A stretch of DNA of 64,000 nucleotides from Lachnospiraceae bacterium (GTDB lineage Bacteria; Bacillota; Clostridia; Lachnospirales; Lachnospiraceae). The notes beneath the pieces were generated by a model. It worked only from the letters and a program-made list of their open reading frames with translations, was not told the DNA's origin and made no database searches. A program made the translations under genes and the position numbers. Shown one piece after another: positions 8,146 to 16,675 of this stretch. Where the stretch lies: assembly GCA_910574285.1 (NCBI GenBank), contig CAJTAL010000013.1, forward strand, positions 1-64,000. The letters run 5' to 3'. Position 1 is the stretch's first letter. The number at the start of each line of letters is the position of its first letter.

Positions 8146-10173
8146 ATGAAATTTCTGGTTAACAAAAAACTTGCTACACGTATCAGTATCATCACAACCG
8201 TAATTATTCTGGCGGGAATGCTGCTGCTGTGGCTTACGGTATCTTCAAATGCGGCTTCTATGGTCAAACATGATATTACGAATCAGATGACAAATGCTGT
8301 AGAATCCAGAGCCGCTATAATTGATGACTATGTGGCTTCGGCAGAAGAATATCTGACTGCCTTTGCACTGGGCAGCGAAGTTCATGCGCTTCTTAAAGAC
8401 CCGGAAGATCCGGAACTGCTGAGTATAGCACAAAAATATACTGAAGATTTCGCGGCTGTTAAAGGCATCTTCGAAGGGCTGTATATTGCCACCCCGAATA
8501 CTTGTGTGCTGACGCATACTTCTGAAGGTGCGATCGGAATGACTACACGGTCCGGAGACTCGCTGACTGAATTTCAAGATACAATCTTGTCCCGGCACCA
8601 GTTAACTAATCTGGGGATTATGGAATCGCCGGGAACAGGAAGCATGATCTTATCAATGTATTATCCGATTTTTGAAAACGAAAGGTGCGTCGGCTATGTG
8701 GGAGCCGGTGTTTATGCCAGCCATTTGATGGATTCTCTGCTTAACTTAGAGATAAAAGGACTGCCAAACAGCGAGTACATATTCTTGAATGCGGAAACAG
8801 GCGTCTATCTTTATCATCCGGACGAAGTATTACTGAATACCGAAACGACGGACAACGGATTCCTTAAGATCATAAGCAGGATTCAAAAAAACCAAAGCAC
8901 CGAAGTGGGAACATATTCTTATACGGATGAGAATGGAGAGAAACAACTTGCCGTTTACAAATATTTGAAAGACCGCGGATGGGTATTTATGGTTCGCGCC
9001 AGCAACGCAGAGGTCTATAAATCCGTAACACAGGTAAGGATCTTAGTCGGAGCCCTGTGTGCAATGGTGGCGGTGGCCGTAATACTTGTCTCTGTGTTTA
9101 TTCTGAGGCAGGTAGGAAAAGAGCTTATGGTTATGGAAAACGCAATCGAATACCTGGGAGATCTGGATCTTCAGGCCGACAGAGATCTGGAGCCGTTTTA
9201 TGGGCGGTCAGACGAACTCGGTCTGATCGCGCAGACCATCCATCACGTCTGTGCGTGCCTGCGCAAGACGATTGACGACGTCGGACGGATCTTAGGTGAA
9301 ATGGCGAAAGGTAATTTTGCGGTTGATGTTGCAAAGAATGAGGATTACTATATTGGTGATTTTAAGACACTTGCCGAGAGTCTGAAAACGATTCAGGCGA
9401 ATCTCACCCACCTGCTGCGGGATATTTCCCAGATTGCAGATCAGGTGGATACAAGTGCCGACCAGGTCTCAACAGAAGCACAGACACTGTCTCAGGGAAC
9501 GCTGGAACAGACTGCTTCTATCAACGGACTTGTATCTAACATAACAACCATTACTTCGCAGGTACAGATCAGCGCAGTTCGCTGCGGCGACGCAAGTGAA
9601 TTGGTGGATAAGGCTACCGGATATGCCGCATCTGCAGATGAAAAGATGAAACAGCTTACGGAAACCACAGAGAATATTGACAAATCCTCTGCACAAATCG
9701 GCGGTATCCTCAAAACAATCGAGGACATTGCTTTTCAGACAAATATCCTGTCGCTGAACGCCTCCATTGAGGCAGCACGCGCAGGCGATGCCGGGAAAGG
9801 TTTTTCAGTGGTGGCGGAGGAAGTCCGCAATCTTGCAGAAAGGTCTGCCGAGTCAGCCCAGGGAACGGGAATACTCATCAACCGTTCTCTTCAGGATATA
9901 AAGACAGGAACCGCCTCTACCAGCGACGCAGTATCTGCAATGCTGGTTATAACCGACTGTATCCAATCAATTAAGAAACTGATGGATGAAATCGCATCCG
10001 CCAGCGTGCAGCAGTCTGAAATGATTACTTCAATAGAAAGGGGAATTAAGGAAATCTCTGAGACAGTTCAGACGAATTCTTATGCCGCAGAGAAGAGCGC
10101 CGAAGTCTCCAAAGAATTGTCTGACCAGGCAAGGACACTGAATGGTCTGTTGCGGCAATTCAATATCAGATAG
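8146..10173 (+). CDS. methyl-accepting chemotaxis protein with extracellular sensor
   Basis: A 675-residue transmembrane chemoreceptor that would signal to a CheA/CheW array. TM1 spans about residues 13-35. An extracellular double-Cache-like ligand domain follows (about 40-290, with MYYPIFENERCVGYVGAGVY and YLYHPDEVLLN). TM2 is about 300-322 (LVGALCAMVAVAVILVSVFI), then HAMP and a long cytoplasmic coiled coil. The hairpin tip has the conserved FQTNILSLNASIEAARAGDA region and VVAEEVRNLAERSA. There is no C-terminal pentapeptide tether for CheR. The ligand cannot be read from sequence. The ribosome site GGGAGGAAAATCAAA precedes the ATG, and the gene has its own promoter and the structured leader described above. 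No other chemotaxis or flagellar gene is in the window. Confidence 0.95.
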   Translation: MKFLVNKKLATRISIITTVIILAGMLLLWLTVSSNAASMVKHDITNQMTNAVESRAAIIDDYVASAEEYLTAFALGSEVHALLKDPEDPELLSIAQKYTEDFAAVKGIFEGLYIATPNTCVLTHTSEGAIGMTTRSGDSLTEFQDTILSRHQLTNLGIMESPGTGSMILSMYYPIFENERCVGYVGAGVYASHLMDSLLNLEIKGLPNSEYIFLNAETGVYLYHPDEVLLNTETTDNGFLKIISRIQKNQSTEVGTYSYTDENGEKQLAVYKYLKDRGWVFMVRASNAEVYKSVTQVRILVGALCAMVAVAVILVSVFILRQVGKELMVMENAIEYLGDLDLQADRDLEPFYGRSDELGLIAQTIHHVCACLRKTIDDVGRILGEMAKGNFAVDVAKNEDYYIGDFKTLAESLKTIQANLTHLLRDISQIADQVDTSADQVSTEAQTLSQGTLEQTASINGLVSNITTITSQVQISAVRCGDASELVDKATGYAASADEKMKQLTETTENIDKSSAQIGGILKTIEDIAFQTNILSLNASIEAARAGDAGKGFSVVAEEVRNLAERSAESAQGTGILINRSLQDIKTGTASTSDAVSAMLVITDCIQSIKKLMDEIASASVQQSEMITSIERGIKEISETVQTNSYAAEKSAEVSKELSDQARTLNGLLRQFNIR

Positions 10174-10235
10174 GCACAGCCGGTACTGGGACGTCTTATG
10201 GTTTTCTTAAGAAATTTTATAAACATTTCCGGTTT

Positions 10236-10269
10236 TTGACATACTTGTGTCACATTTACTTTATATAAT
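10236..10269 (+). promoter_or_regulatory. candidate promoter of the small RNA downstream of the chemoreceptor
   Basis: A perfect TTGACA lies at 10236-10241, and an AT-rich block containing TTTATA and TATAAT at 10260-10269. The spacing is 18 bases to TTTATA but 22 to TATAAT, so the -10 box is ambiguous. Confidence 0.35.
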
Positions 10270-10272
10270 AAA

Positions 10273-10425
10273 TTCATCAAATAAATGAAGACGGTGATCG
10301 TACTTCACATTACATATTTCAGTAAAGTATGGTTACCGGACTTCGCCTAGACGTTTTCTTAAATTTAGATAGATTTTTTCATCCCCCTCCAAGGGCTGAC
10401 GCAAAAGCGTCAGCCCTCTTTCCTT
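10273..10425 (+). ncRNA. probable independent small RNA, class unknown
   Basis: About 150 bases with no open frame, placed between the chemoreceptor and tRNA-Ser. A 14-base-pair stem (10292-10305 with 10325-10338, all pairs Watson-Crick or G-U) is enclosed by GAAG/CTTC. The segment ends in a perfect intrinsic terminator: AGGGCTGACGC (10392-10402), loop AAAA, GCGTCAGCCCT (10407-10417), then CTTTCCTT. Promoter-like boxes lie upstream. The next feature is a tRNA with its own promoter, so this does not look like a leader. I do not recognise it as 6S, SRP or RNase P RNA. Confidence 0.45.
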
Positions 10426-10506
10426 AATAATTTATGAGATTTTTTATAAATTTTGAAATTAGGTATTCCCTCTTCGTACATTTTTTGCTATAATAACAAA
10501 CGGTAT

Positions 10507-10592
10507 GCAGCGGTGGTCGAGTTGGCTTATGGCATCTGCCTCGAAAGCAGAAGAGCCGCAAGGCTCCGGGGGTTCAAATCCCTCCCGCTGCG
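10507..10592 (+). tRNA. tRNA-Ser(CGA)
   Basis: A class II tRNA of 86 bases. The acceptor stem GCAGCGG pairs with CCGCTGC, and the discriminator is G. The anticodon stem-loop TCTGC-CTCGAAA-GCAGA gives anticodon CGA (reads UCG). The long variable arm GAGCC-GCAA-GGCTC is typical of serine tRNAs, and GGGGG-TTCAAAT-CCCTC forms the T arm. CCA is not encoded. A TATAAT box lies just upstream at about 10491. No integrase or attachment-site duplication is seen around it. Confidence 0.95.
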
Positions 10593-10615
10593 TTTTCTTA
10601 TGTGCTTATCCACCC

Positions 10616-10681
10616 CCGGCAGACTGTCCTGCAAAGTAGGGCGTGCAGATTGTGTGAATGAGTTTTCGGACAGTCTGCCGG
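10616..10681. repeat. 14-bp perfect inverted repeat with 38-base loop
   Basis: CCGGCAGACTGTCC at 10616-10629 is exactly complementary to GGACAGTCTGCCGG at 10668-10681. It lies between tRNA-Ser and the 3' end of larE on the opposite strand. It may act as a transcription stop for either side, but no U-run follows on either strand. Confidence 0.6.
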
Positions 10682-10731
10682 CGATTATATCTCGCTCTTA
10701 CAGCAAATATGAATGTAATGCAGACAGCACA

Positions 10732-11547
10732 CTAGATGTCAATATCCATACTTCCTGACCGGAATCCTTCCAGATCTAAAGTAATATATATGTATCCCAG
10801 CTTCTTCAGATATTCTACGATAGAGTCTTTTTGTTCTATAACAAGCGCCATGTCCTGCCGGTCTGCTTCAATTCTCGCAATCTTACCATGAATTCTTAAT
10901 CGAACATTATATAGTCCCAATGCCTTTAGAAACGCTTCGCCATCGCCGGCCTTTTGCAGTTCTTCATAAGTTATCCTGGTTCCATAGGGGAAACGAGTGG
11001 CCAGACAAGGAGAAGAAGGCTTCTTTGATACGGAGATCCCATATTCTTCCGCCATCCTGCGCACCTCTTTTTTCGTCATCCCTGCATCCGCAAGCGGACT
11101 TATGATCCCAAGCTCCCGAACTGCCCTGATGCCCGGGCGATATACATGCAGGTCGTCTTCATTCGTCCCCTCAAGGATCCGGTTTACGCCAAACCGATTC
11201 ACTTCCTCCTGGAGCCTACGAAAAAGATACCGCTTACAACGATAACACCTGTCCGTCGGATTCTCTGCAATATCTGCTTCTTCTAATTCATCAATCTTAA
11301 TCATATGAAATATGGCGCCTGTTTCCTGCGCCACTTTCTCTGCCTCCGCTAATTCACCCTGTGGATGCAGCATAGTATGAAGAAAAACACCATATATCTT
11401 TGCTCCTCTCTCTTTCGCCGCATCACACGCGATCTTCAAAAGAAGGCTGCTGTCTACACCTCCGGAGAATGCCACTGCAGCATCTTCCGATACATATTCA
11501 TACACCCGTCTTTTCAATAATTCCCGCTTAGATTCATAATCTTTCAC
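10732..11547 (-). CDS. larE: LarE, ATP-dependent sacrificial sulfur transferase
   Basis: A 271-residue PP-loop enzyme that adenylates and then thiolates the pyridinium carboxylates in synthesis of the nickel-pincer nucleotide cofactor of lactate racemase. The ATP PP-loop is SGGVDSS at residues 28-34. Cys101 and Cys104 (RCYRCKRYLF) and Cys181 in KPSSPCLATRFPYGTRI are conserved positions; by motif, Cys181 corresponds to the sulfur-donating cysteine of Lactobacillus LarE (inference). It starts with GTG at 11547, 4 bases after the larC stop, using the GGGGGAG at the end of larC as ribosome site, so the genes are coupled. LarB and lactate racemase LarA are not in the window, so the client enzyme may be another LarA homologue elsewhere. 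Confidence 0.92.
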   Translation of the reverse strand: MKDYESKRELLKRRVYEYVSEDAAVAFSGGVDSSLLLKIACDAAKERGAKIYGVFLHTMLHPQGELAEAEKVAQETGAIFHMIKIDELEEADIAENPTDRCYRCKRYLFRRLQEEVNRFGVNRILEGTNEDDLHVYRPGIRAVRELGIISPLADAGMTKKEVRRMAEEYGISVSKKPSSPCLATRFPYGTRITYEELQKAGDGEAFLKALGLYNVRLRIHGKIARIEADRQDMALVIEQKDSIVEYLKKLGYIYITLDLEGFRSGSMDIDI

Positions 11548-11551
11548 GGAT

Positions 11552-13006
11552 TTACTCCCCCAATCTTTCTTTTACTTCTTCATATACCCTGTTCCACACA
11601 TCCTGAAAATCCATATGCTTCTCCCGGCAGATAACAACGATACTTTCATATTCCGGATATGCTCTGACGATCTCTCCTGCCCTGCATACTTTAACTTCAG
11701 CCATACCAAGGGACGTCTCAACCCGGCATATCTCCCGCTGCATCACTGCACGCTGCATCTTCATTTTTCGTATTCCGATTGTAGTAGTCTCTCGGAAAAT
11801 AATTTCCTCCATCAAAGCTGTTGACTCTTCATCACAGATTACATTTAACTGGTATGCCGGACGGTTCTTTTTCATATATACAGGCGTATAATATACATCC
11901 CTTGCTCCTGCCTCCAGTAGCCGTTCCATAGCGTATCCTAAAGCCTCTCCTGTGGAATCATCAATATTACTCTCTAATTTCCAGATATTGTCCGTCTTGC
12001 CTGCATTCTCTGTATTGCCTGTAATGTCTGTATTCTCTGTATTGCCTGTAATATCTGTATTGTCTGTCTCATCTGACGCAGGATTTATCAACAAGCCTCG
12101 GAGAATACTGGTTCTACCATAGTCTCTCTTCCCCGCACCCATGCCGATCTTACATATCTTATACCTGTCCGGGAGACGGTCAGAAGTCCGAATCGCCGCT
12201 ACGATCGCGGCGCCTGTGGGAGTTACAAGCTCCGCTTCTGTCTGAGTCATGTGCAGAGAAATATGATGAGAACCGACGATATTAATAACTGCAGGTACCG
12301 GCACCGGGATAATTCCATGCTGACATCTGACAGTTCCCCTTCCCTCATACAGTTCCGGTACGATTACATCTGTAATATTCAAATCATCCAGACAGATAGC
12401 CGTTGCCGCAATATCTACAATTGAATCTACCGCTCCCACCTCATGAAAATGTACCTCCTCGGCAGGAACACCGTGAGCCTTTGCTTCCGCCTCCGCAAGA
12501 ACTATAAAGATGTCAGACGCAATCTTCTTCGCTCTCTTGGACATATCAGAACGGCTGATAATATCCTGTATCTCAGGCAGTCCCCTATGCTCATGCCGGT
12601 GCATATGATTATGGTCTTCATGACCATGGATATGGCTTTCATGGTCATGGCTATAGTTTTCATGGTCATGGCTATGACTTTCATGGTCATGGATATGGCT
12701 TTCATGGTCATGGAAATAACATTCATGCCTGTGGCTGTTCTTTTCATGCGCATATAAATAATCATTATCATGATCATGATTTTCGTGCTTTCGATCCAGA
12801 ATCACATGAAAGTCGCATGCATCCAACCCTGACTTCTTCACTCTGGTAATCTTAATTTCAAATCCTCCTACAGGAAGACTTCTCAAGTGCTTTTCCAGAA
12901 CTTTCTGTGAAGCTCCAAGATCCAGCAACGCTCCTACTGTCATATCTCCGCTAATTCCACTATAACATTCCAAATACAGCGTATTTCCCCTTCCTTTACA
13001 CATCAT
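11552..13006 (-). CDS. larC: LarC, nickel insertase for the pincer cofactor, one-piece with His-rich insert
   Basis: Inserts nickel into the pincer nucleotide in a CTP-dependent reaction. The start at 13006 (MMCKGRG) follows AAGGAGAGAAGAG and is preferred over an in-frame ATG at 13066. The N-terminal LarC1 part (LYLECYSGISGDMTVGALLDLG) carries an insert with about 25 histidines in HDHESH-type repeats (roughly 12590-12780), probably a nickel-binding loop. The C-terminal LarC2 part (WKLESNIDDSTGEALGYAME) is in the same frame. In Lactobacillus plantarum the two halves are joined by programmed frameshifting; here a continuous frame runs through a repeated Thr/Asn/Gly linker. Downstream larE is translationally coupled. 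The call is firm, and the insert length is unusual. Confidence 0.93.
   Translation of the reverse strand: MMCKGRGNTLYLECYSGISGDMTVGALLDLGASQKVLEKHLRSLPVGGFEIKITRVKKSGLDACDFHVILDRKHENHDHDNDYLYAHEKNSHRHECYFHDHESHIHDHESHSHDHENYSHDHESHIHGHEDHNHMHRHEHRGLPEIQDIISRSDMSKRAKKIASDIFIVLAEAEAKAHGVPAEEVHFHEVGAVDSIVDIAATAICLDDLNITDVIVPELYEGRGTVRCQHGIIPVPVPAVINIVGSHHISLHMTQTEAELVTPTGAAIVAAIRTSDRLPDRYKICKIGMGAGKRDYGRTSILRGLLINPASDETDNTDITGNTENTDITGNTENAGKTDNIWKLESNIDDSTGEALGYAMERLLEAGARDVYYTPVYMKKNRPAYQLNVICDEESTALMEEIIFRETTTIGIRKMKMQRAVMQREICRVETSLGMAEVKVCRAGEIVRAYPEYESIVVICREKHMDFQDVWNRVYEEVKERLGE
12000..12075 (-). repeat. tandem repeat encoding the LarC1-LarC2 linker
   Basis: Two close copies of a unit of about 30 bases built on TCTGTATTCTCTGTATTGCC (plus-strand reading), with a partial third, encode the NTDITGNTE linker between the two LarC domains. 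The unit is a multiple of three, so the frame is kept when the copy number changes. Confidence 0.75.
12590..12780 (-). repeat. tandem repeat encoding the LarC histidine cluster
   Basis: Degenerate repeats of TTTCATGGTCATGG (plus-strand reading) encode HDHESH/HDHENY-type units, giving a dense histidine and acidic stretch likely to hold nickel. Neighbouring copies differ by single bases. Confidence 0.85.
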
Positions 13007-13084
13007 CTCTTCTCTCCTTCCATAGATAAATCCCTCTCGGCTACCGCCGAATGTACATACGGGCATGCTATTTTTTATATGAAT

Positions 13085-13111
13085 CGAGTAGGGAAGACTT
13101 TTCCCTACTCG
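13085..13111. repeat. 11-bp inverted repeat upstream of larC
   Basis: CGAGTAGGGAA (13085-13095), a 5-base loop and TTCCCTACTCG (13101-13111). It lies in the gap between the C39-type peptidase and larC, about 80 bases upstream of the larC start. No U-run follows on either strand, so it may be part of the larC leader rather than a terminator. Confidence 0.5.
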
Positions 13112-13135
13112 CCGCGCGCCCCGTGCACCGCATTA

Positions 13136-13172
13136 GCGGCATACTTCTTCTGCATGGGGCTGCGCATAAAAA
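13136..13172. repeat. 37-bp dispersed repeat, copy 1
   Basis: GCGGCATACTTCTTCTGCAT and the next 17 bases match 34628-34664 at about 32 of 37 positions. The copy lies in the gap between larC and the C39-type peptidase gene, just before that gene's terminator. Confidence 0.45.
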
Positions 13173-13210
13173 CCGGCTTGATGCCGCCATACGACAGCAA
13201 GAAGCCGGTT
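13166..13210 (-). terminator. terminator after the C39-type peptidase gene
   Basis: On the minus strand AACCGGCTT and AAGCCGGTT (13202-13210 with 13171-13179) form a 9-base-pair stem, followed by TTTTTATG. It lies 12 bases beyond the stop of the peptidase gene, in the right position to end its transcript. Confidence 0.6.
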
Positions 13211-13221
13211 ATAACACACTA

Positions 13222-14100
13222 TCACTGATTTACAGAGAATATCCACATCGCCTTAATCTGATCTTGAATCTCTGAAAATACCCACTTCTTATCACTCCTC
13301 TTCTGGCTAAACGGGTCATTAACCTTAACTACTCCATCTGTATACTCTGTTAATATAATAAAGTGACCCTTCCCCGTAAAATCACCAGGGCCGACGCTGC
13401 AGATAATCGGATGCCCTGCCTCCAGTTCATCCCGAACCTGCTCTTCCAGCAGCAATCCTTCATAACAGGACAGATTCCAATTAGCGCCCGCCTCACTCAT
13501 AAATCTCCAATAGGTATCATTATTTTCATCTATATACCCATTTGCCGTCCCGTAAGCCGCTACCTTGGCAGGAGTAACCGACGGGTCGCCGGTAAGCCCC
13601 GCCACGACCATTGCCATACATGTAGGACCGCATCCGCTAACCGCCACAATACTTGTCCCATAAGGCGCATACCCCCAACGTTCATCCCATTGATACAAAT
13701 TTGGAATCTGGCCTTCTTCTAAGTCATCTCCGATCGTCTCCGCACTAGGATCATCTTTTTTTTCTTCATAGTGCTCTACAAAATCCAGCGTCTCTTCATT
13801 CTTATCCAGCATTTCAATCAAGCCGTCCGGATATCCCTTCTCTACTGCCTCTTTCCGGACACGCTTCATTCTCTTCTCGTCGTCTTCTGCTTCGACCGTA
13901 ATCTGCTTTATCTGTTCCGCTTTCTTCTGACTTCCTGATCTTACAACCTTCTGTGCCACTGTGCCCGTCATATTCTTCCTGCCCAAAACAAGTCCCACAA
14001 CACCTACAATAAGAAGCAGAGACCATCCCATCAAGATCATCTGACGCTGCACCTGACGCTTGCGCCTGTAATAAATCCTTCTTCTATGATCCGTACGCAT
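13222..14100 (-). CDS. membrane-anchored C39-like cysteine peptidase
   Basis: A 292-residue protein with a positively charged N-terminus and one membrane segment (about residues 22-41, ILMGWSLLLIVGVVGLVLG), so the catalytic part should face outside. A charged helical spacer (about 45-130) precedes a papain-like C39_2-type domain. The nucleophile is in VSGCGPTCMAMVVAG. The catalytic His is likely in GKGHFIILTEY, followed by Asp/Asn in VNDPFSQKR. It is not attached to an ABC transporter, so it is probably a free-standing surface peptidase rather than a bacteriocin exporter. The target is unknown. It is a single gene with its own terminator. Confidence 0.82.
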   Translation of the reverse strand: MRTDHRRRIYYRRKRQVQRQMILMGWSLLLIVGVVGLVLGRKNMTGTVAQKVVRSGSQKKAEQIKQITVEAEDDEKRMKRVRKEAVEKGYPDGLIEMLDKNEETLDFVEHYEEKKDDPSAETIGDDLEEGQIPNLYQWDERWGYAPYGTSIVAVSGCGPTCMAMVVAGLTGDPSVTPAKVAAYGTANGYIDENNDTYWRFMSEAGANWNLSCYEGLLLEEQVRDELEAGHPIICSVGPGDFTGKGHFIILTEYTDGVVKVNDPFSQKRSDKKWVFSEIQDQIKAMWIFSVNQ

Positions 14101-14263
14101 CCATTCTTCTCCTCTATTCTAATCATCCTCACGGCGGTCTGTCTATTCCCTATATGCCGACATCAGGATGTGAAATTGCGTTATTATCATGTCGTTAATT
14201 ATACTCCCTTGTCAGAAAAGACACAACTAAAGTATTCTTAAATCCTTATTAAGATTTTATATA

Positions 14264-15094
14264 TTATTTCTTTTCAAATATCTTGCCCGCCAGCAGTACA
14301 TTCATCTCTCCGCCAAGCAAAATACAATACATACAGAAATACATCCACAGCATAATCAATACAATTGTTGTAAGACTTCCGTACATACTGGAAAATCCTT
14401 CAAACACATCCAGATAGATAGAAAATACCCAGGACACCACCATCCATCCCACAGCCGCAAACATCGCTCCCGGAAGCTGGTCACGGAACCGTTCCCTTCT
14501 ATTCGGAAGGAAGCGGTAGATCATCAGAGAGAACAGGATCAATACCGTCGGAGTGATAAACGTACGAGTCTCGATCAGCCAATCCGCTATCTTCCTGAGA
14601 AACGGAATATGATCTGCGATAAACAGATTCAAAGTATTGCCAAAAACCGATAAAACAAGCAGCAGAATGATGACTATGATGAATAAAACCGTATATATCG
14701 TCGCCCTGATACGCAGCACAATATAATTACGAGTCTCTCTGCAGCTATAGATACAGTTAAGTCCCGACGTCATCGACAGCACTCCTTTTCCGGCCGACCA
14801 CAATGCCACGATAACCGTAACCGGGATGATTCCCGTAGACTGGTTATAGACCTGATTAACAATAGATGTAATCAGAGAATCAACCGACGCCGGAAACACC
14901 TGAATTACCGCCGTCATAACATCTGCTTTCGTCACCGGCGTAAATTGTACCATCGTAAGAAGAAGCAAAATAATCGGAATCATACTCAGCATAAAAAAAT
15001 ATGCCGACTGTGCAGCGTAAGCACCCACATGATCCTCGGATATATCTGAGGATATATTCATAATCCTTTGATAAATGTCTTTTACCTTTTTCAT
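14264..15094 (-). CDS. YihY/BrkB-family membrane protein
   Basis: An integral membrane protein of about 276 residues in the YihY (formerly 'RNase BN') family. The start at 15094 (MKKVKDIYQR) is chosen because GGGAGAG lies directly upstream; an in-frame ATG at 15157 has no such site. Six hydrophobic segments are visible, beginning with AYFFMLSMIPIILLLLTMVQ and including the conserved ALWSAGKGVLSMTSGLN and GAMFAAVGWMVVSWVFSIY regions; the protein ends in a typical short basic tail. The exact transport or envelope role of the family is not established. It is probably a single-gene unit. Confidence 0.9.
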   Translation of the reverse strand: MKKVKDIYQRIMNISSDISEDHVGAYAAQSAYFFMLSMIPIILLLLTMVQFTPVTKADVMTAVIQVFPASVDSLITSIVNQVYNQSTGIIPVTVIVALWSAGKGVLSMTSGLNCIYSCRETRNYIVLRIRATIYTVLFIIVIILLLVLSVFGNTLNLFIADHIPFLRKIADWLIETRTFITPTVLILFSLMIYRFLPNRRERFRDQLPGAMFAAVGWMVVSWVFSIYLDVFEGFSSMYGSLTTIVLIMLWMYFCMYCILLGGEMNVLLAGKIFEKK

Positions 15095-15290
15095 AGCACT
15101 CTCCCTCTTATTGCTACAGGGCATTTGATTTGCACTATATTTTACCCGATTTTCCATAATTTGTCTATAATCATTGCAATTTGTAATTTCATCCTGTAAT
15201 CTACAGTATATAACAAAAGCACATTACTATTCATGACAGACTTCTCAAACCGGCAAATCTTAAGACATGGCATAAAATGCGCCGCCAAAT

Positions 15291-15318
15291 AAGCCGGGGA
15301 TCTAACCTTCCCCGGCTT
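15291..15318 (-). terminator. stem-loop overlapping the spoIID stop codon
   Basis: AAGCCGGGGA (15291-15300) is perfectly complementary to TCCCCGGCTT (15309-15318), loop TCTAACCT. On the minus strand the stop codon TAG lies in the loop and the stem is followed by ATTTGG, only weakly U-rich. It probably ends or stabilises the spoIID transcript. Confidence 0.55.
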
Positions 15319-16675
15319 CAATCGTTATATCCTGGAAAAACAGCGTAAGAATATCCTTATAATTCTTACCCTTTTTAGCCATCTCATTCGCCCCGTTCTG
15401 GCTCATGCCTATTCCATGCCCGAATCCTCCTCCTGACACAATAAAGACATCACCTTCTCTTCGTACTGTAAAAAAAGCGCTCGGAAGCAGCGTTCCGCTC
15501 GCGGACGGCGTTCCGTCCTGCTTTATGATCTCGTACCCGCTTCCGCCAAGAGCCCTCCGGATCTTATTCTCCGTATCCACCGTAACGCTCCCTTTATCAC
15601 CCGCCGCACATATCTGAAGCACAACCCCTCCCTCTCCTGTCTTTGTGATGTCAATCGTCTGAAGTGTTCCTATGTCCGTCCCTGTATTCAGCCCGACCAG
15701 GTTCGATAATGTCCCTGCCGGAATCCTCGCCTCCCAGCGATACCACGGGAGAGCCGCCTCATAATCTCCATCCTGATCCTTCACCTCCACAGACCGCAGA
15801 TATTGGTTGCTTTCATTCGGCGCCGTCCCCCACGCTTCCACTCCCGCGGTCCTTCCGCAGGATGTAGAATAATAGTACGTCGTAACAATCTGCCCCTGAT
15901 AGCGCACCACCTGACCCGCCGTCTCCGCTACCGCCTGATTCGTCGTCTCCTGCGCCGTAGAATTTCCATACACCTGATAGTCTGTACTGTCATTCACATG
16001 CGCCTCATACTCCGGATAACCATACCCCTGCATCTGCCGGTAAGCATAACTCCTTGCACACACCGCCTGCGCTTTCAGCGCTTCCAATTCATAAGAAGCA
16101 GGCATCTCGCTTGGCACGACTTTACACAGATAAGTCTCTACCGGCACCTCGTTGATCACTGCAATTCCTTCCGCCGTTGTACGAAGCTCCAGGACTCCTG
16201 CGTAAGAGGGAGTACCATAAGCCCTCTGAATACTGTTCAGCGTGATCTCTCCTCCGTCCTTCGCGCAGATCTGTATCTTTCCCGACTGAAAACGCGGATC
16301 ATCCGGCGAGAAAGAAACCGGCTGGCCTCCTTCTGTCTCCTGCTCCTCTCCGCCAAAAGAAATTACCACTCCCTGCTCTGACGATACTTCTACTGCCGGA
16401 TGCACCGTATTTGCATAACCATTCGTCATAATCAAAACCCTGATATTCGGATTATTGACTGCAATTTCCTTTGCCTCTTCCTGTTTTTCTTTCTTCTCGT
16501 TTTTCTTCTCTTCTTTCCTGACTTTTCCTAACATTCCTTCCTCCCGGTACGTAAGGGCCGCCAACAGTCCGCCGATCAACAGAAGACAGAGAAGAATCAG
16601 CATCCCATACAAAAATGTATCGGGAATCCTTATCGAAAATAACTGATATCCGTTCTTTTTACTATATTTTTTCAA
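15302..16675 (-). CDS. spoIID: SpoIID/LytB-domain protein (stage II sporulation protein D)
   Basis: A 457-residue membrane-anchored lytic transglycosylase that cuts denuded glycan strands during engulfment in sporulation, usually with SpoIIM and SpoIIP. A single N-terminal membrane segment (about residues 24-44, LYGMLILLCLLLIGGLLAAL) is followed by a Lys/Glu-rich linker. The SpoIID domain includes the catalytic glutamate in VVPSEMPASYELEALKAQAV, CARSYAYRQ, the YYYSTSCGRTAGVEAWG segment and the C-terminal GGGFGHGIGMSQNGA motif. Length and order are typical. Neighbours are not sporulation genes, so it may be a paralogue; either way it points to an endospore former. Confidence 0.92.
   Translation of the reverse strand: MKKYSKKNGYQLFSIRIPDTFLYGMLILLCLLLIGGLLAALTYREEGMLGKVRKEEKKNEKKEKQEEAKEIAVNNPNIRVLIMTNGYANTVHPAVEVSSEQGVVISFGGEEQETEGGQPVSFSPDDPRFQSGKIQICAKDGGEITLNSIQRAYGTPSYAGVLELRTTAEGIAVINEVPVETYLCKVVPSEMPASYELEALKAQAVCARSYAYRQMQGYGYPEYEAHVNDSTDYQVYGNSTAQETTNQAVAETAGQVVRYQGQIVTTYYYSTSCGRTAGVEAWGTAPNESNQYLRSVEVKDQDGDYEAALPWYRWEARIPAGTLSNLVGLNTGTDIGTLQTIDITKTGEGGVVLQICAAGDKGSVTVDTENKIRRALGGSGYEIIKQDGTPSASGTLLPSAFFTVRREGDVFIVSGGGFGHGIGMSQNGANEMAKKGKNYKDILTLFFQDITIEAGEG

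Noticed and set aside
10273-10425. Small RNA read as SRP RNA or 6S RNA
   Set aside because: It lacks the GGAAG/AGCA-type SRP core, and the layout is not the long bulged helix of 6S RNA.
10453-10758. Plus-strand frame across tRNA-Ser
   Set aside because: The sequence is fully explained by the tRNA and the hairpin that follows.
12443-12777. Open frames over the His-repeat part of larC on both strands, rich in Met and Thr
   Set aside because: They are mirror effects of the tandem repeat in larC and have no start signals of their own.
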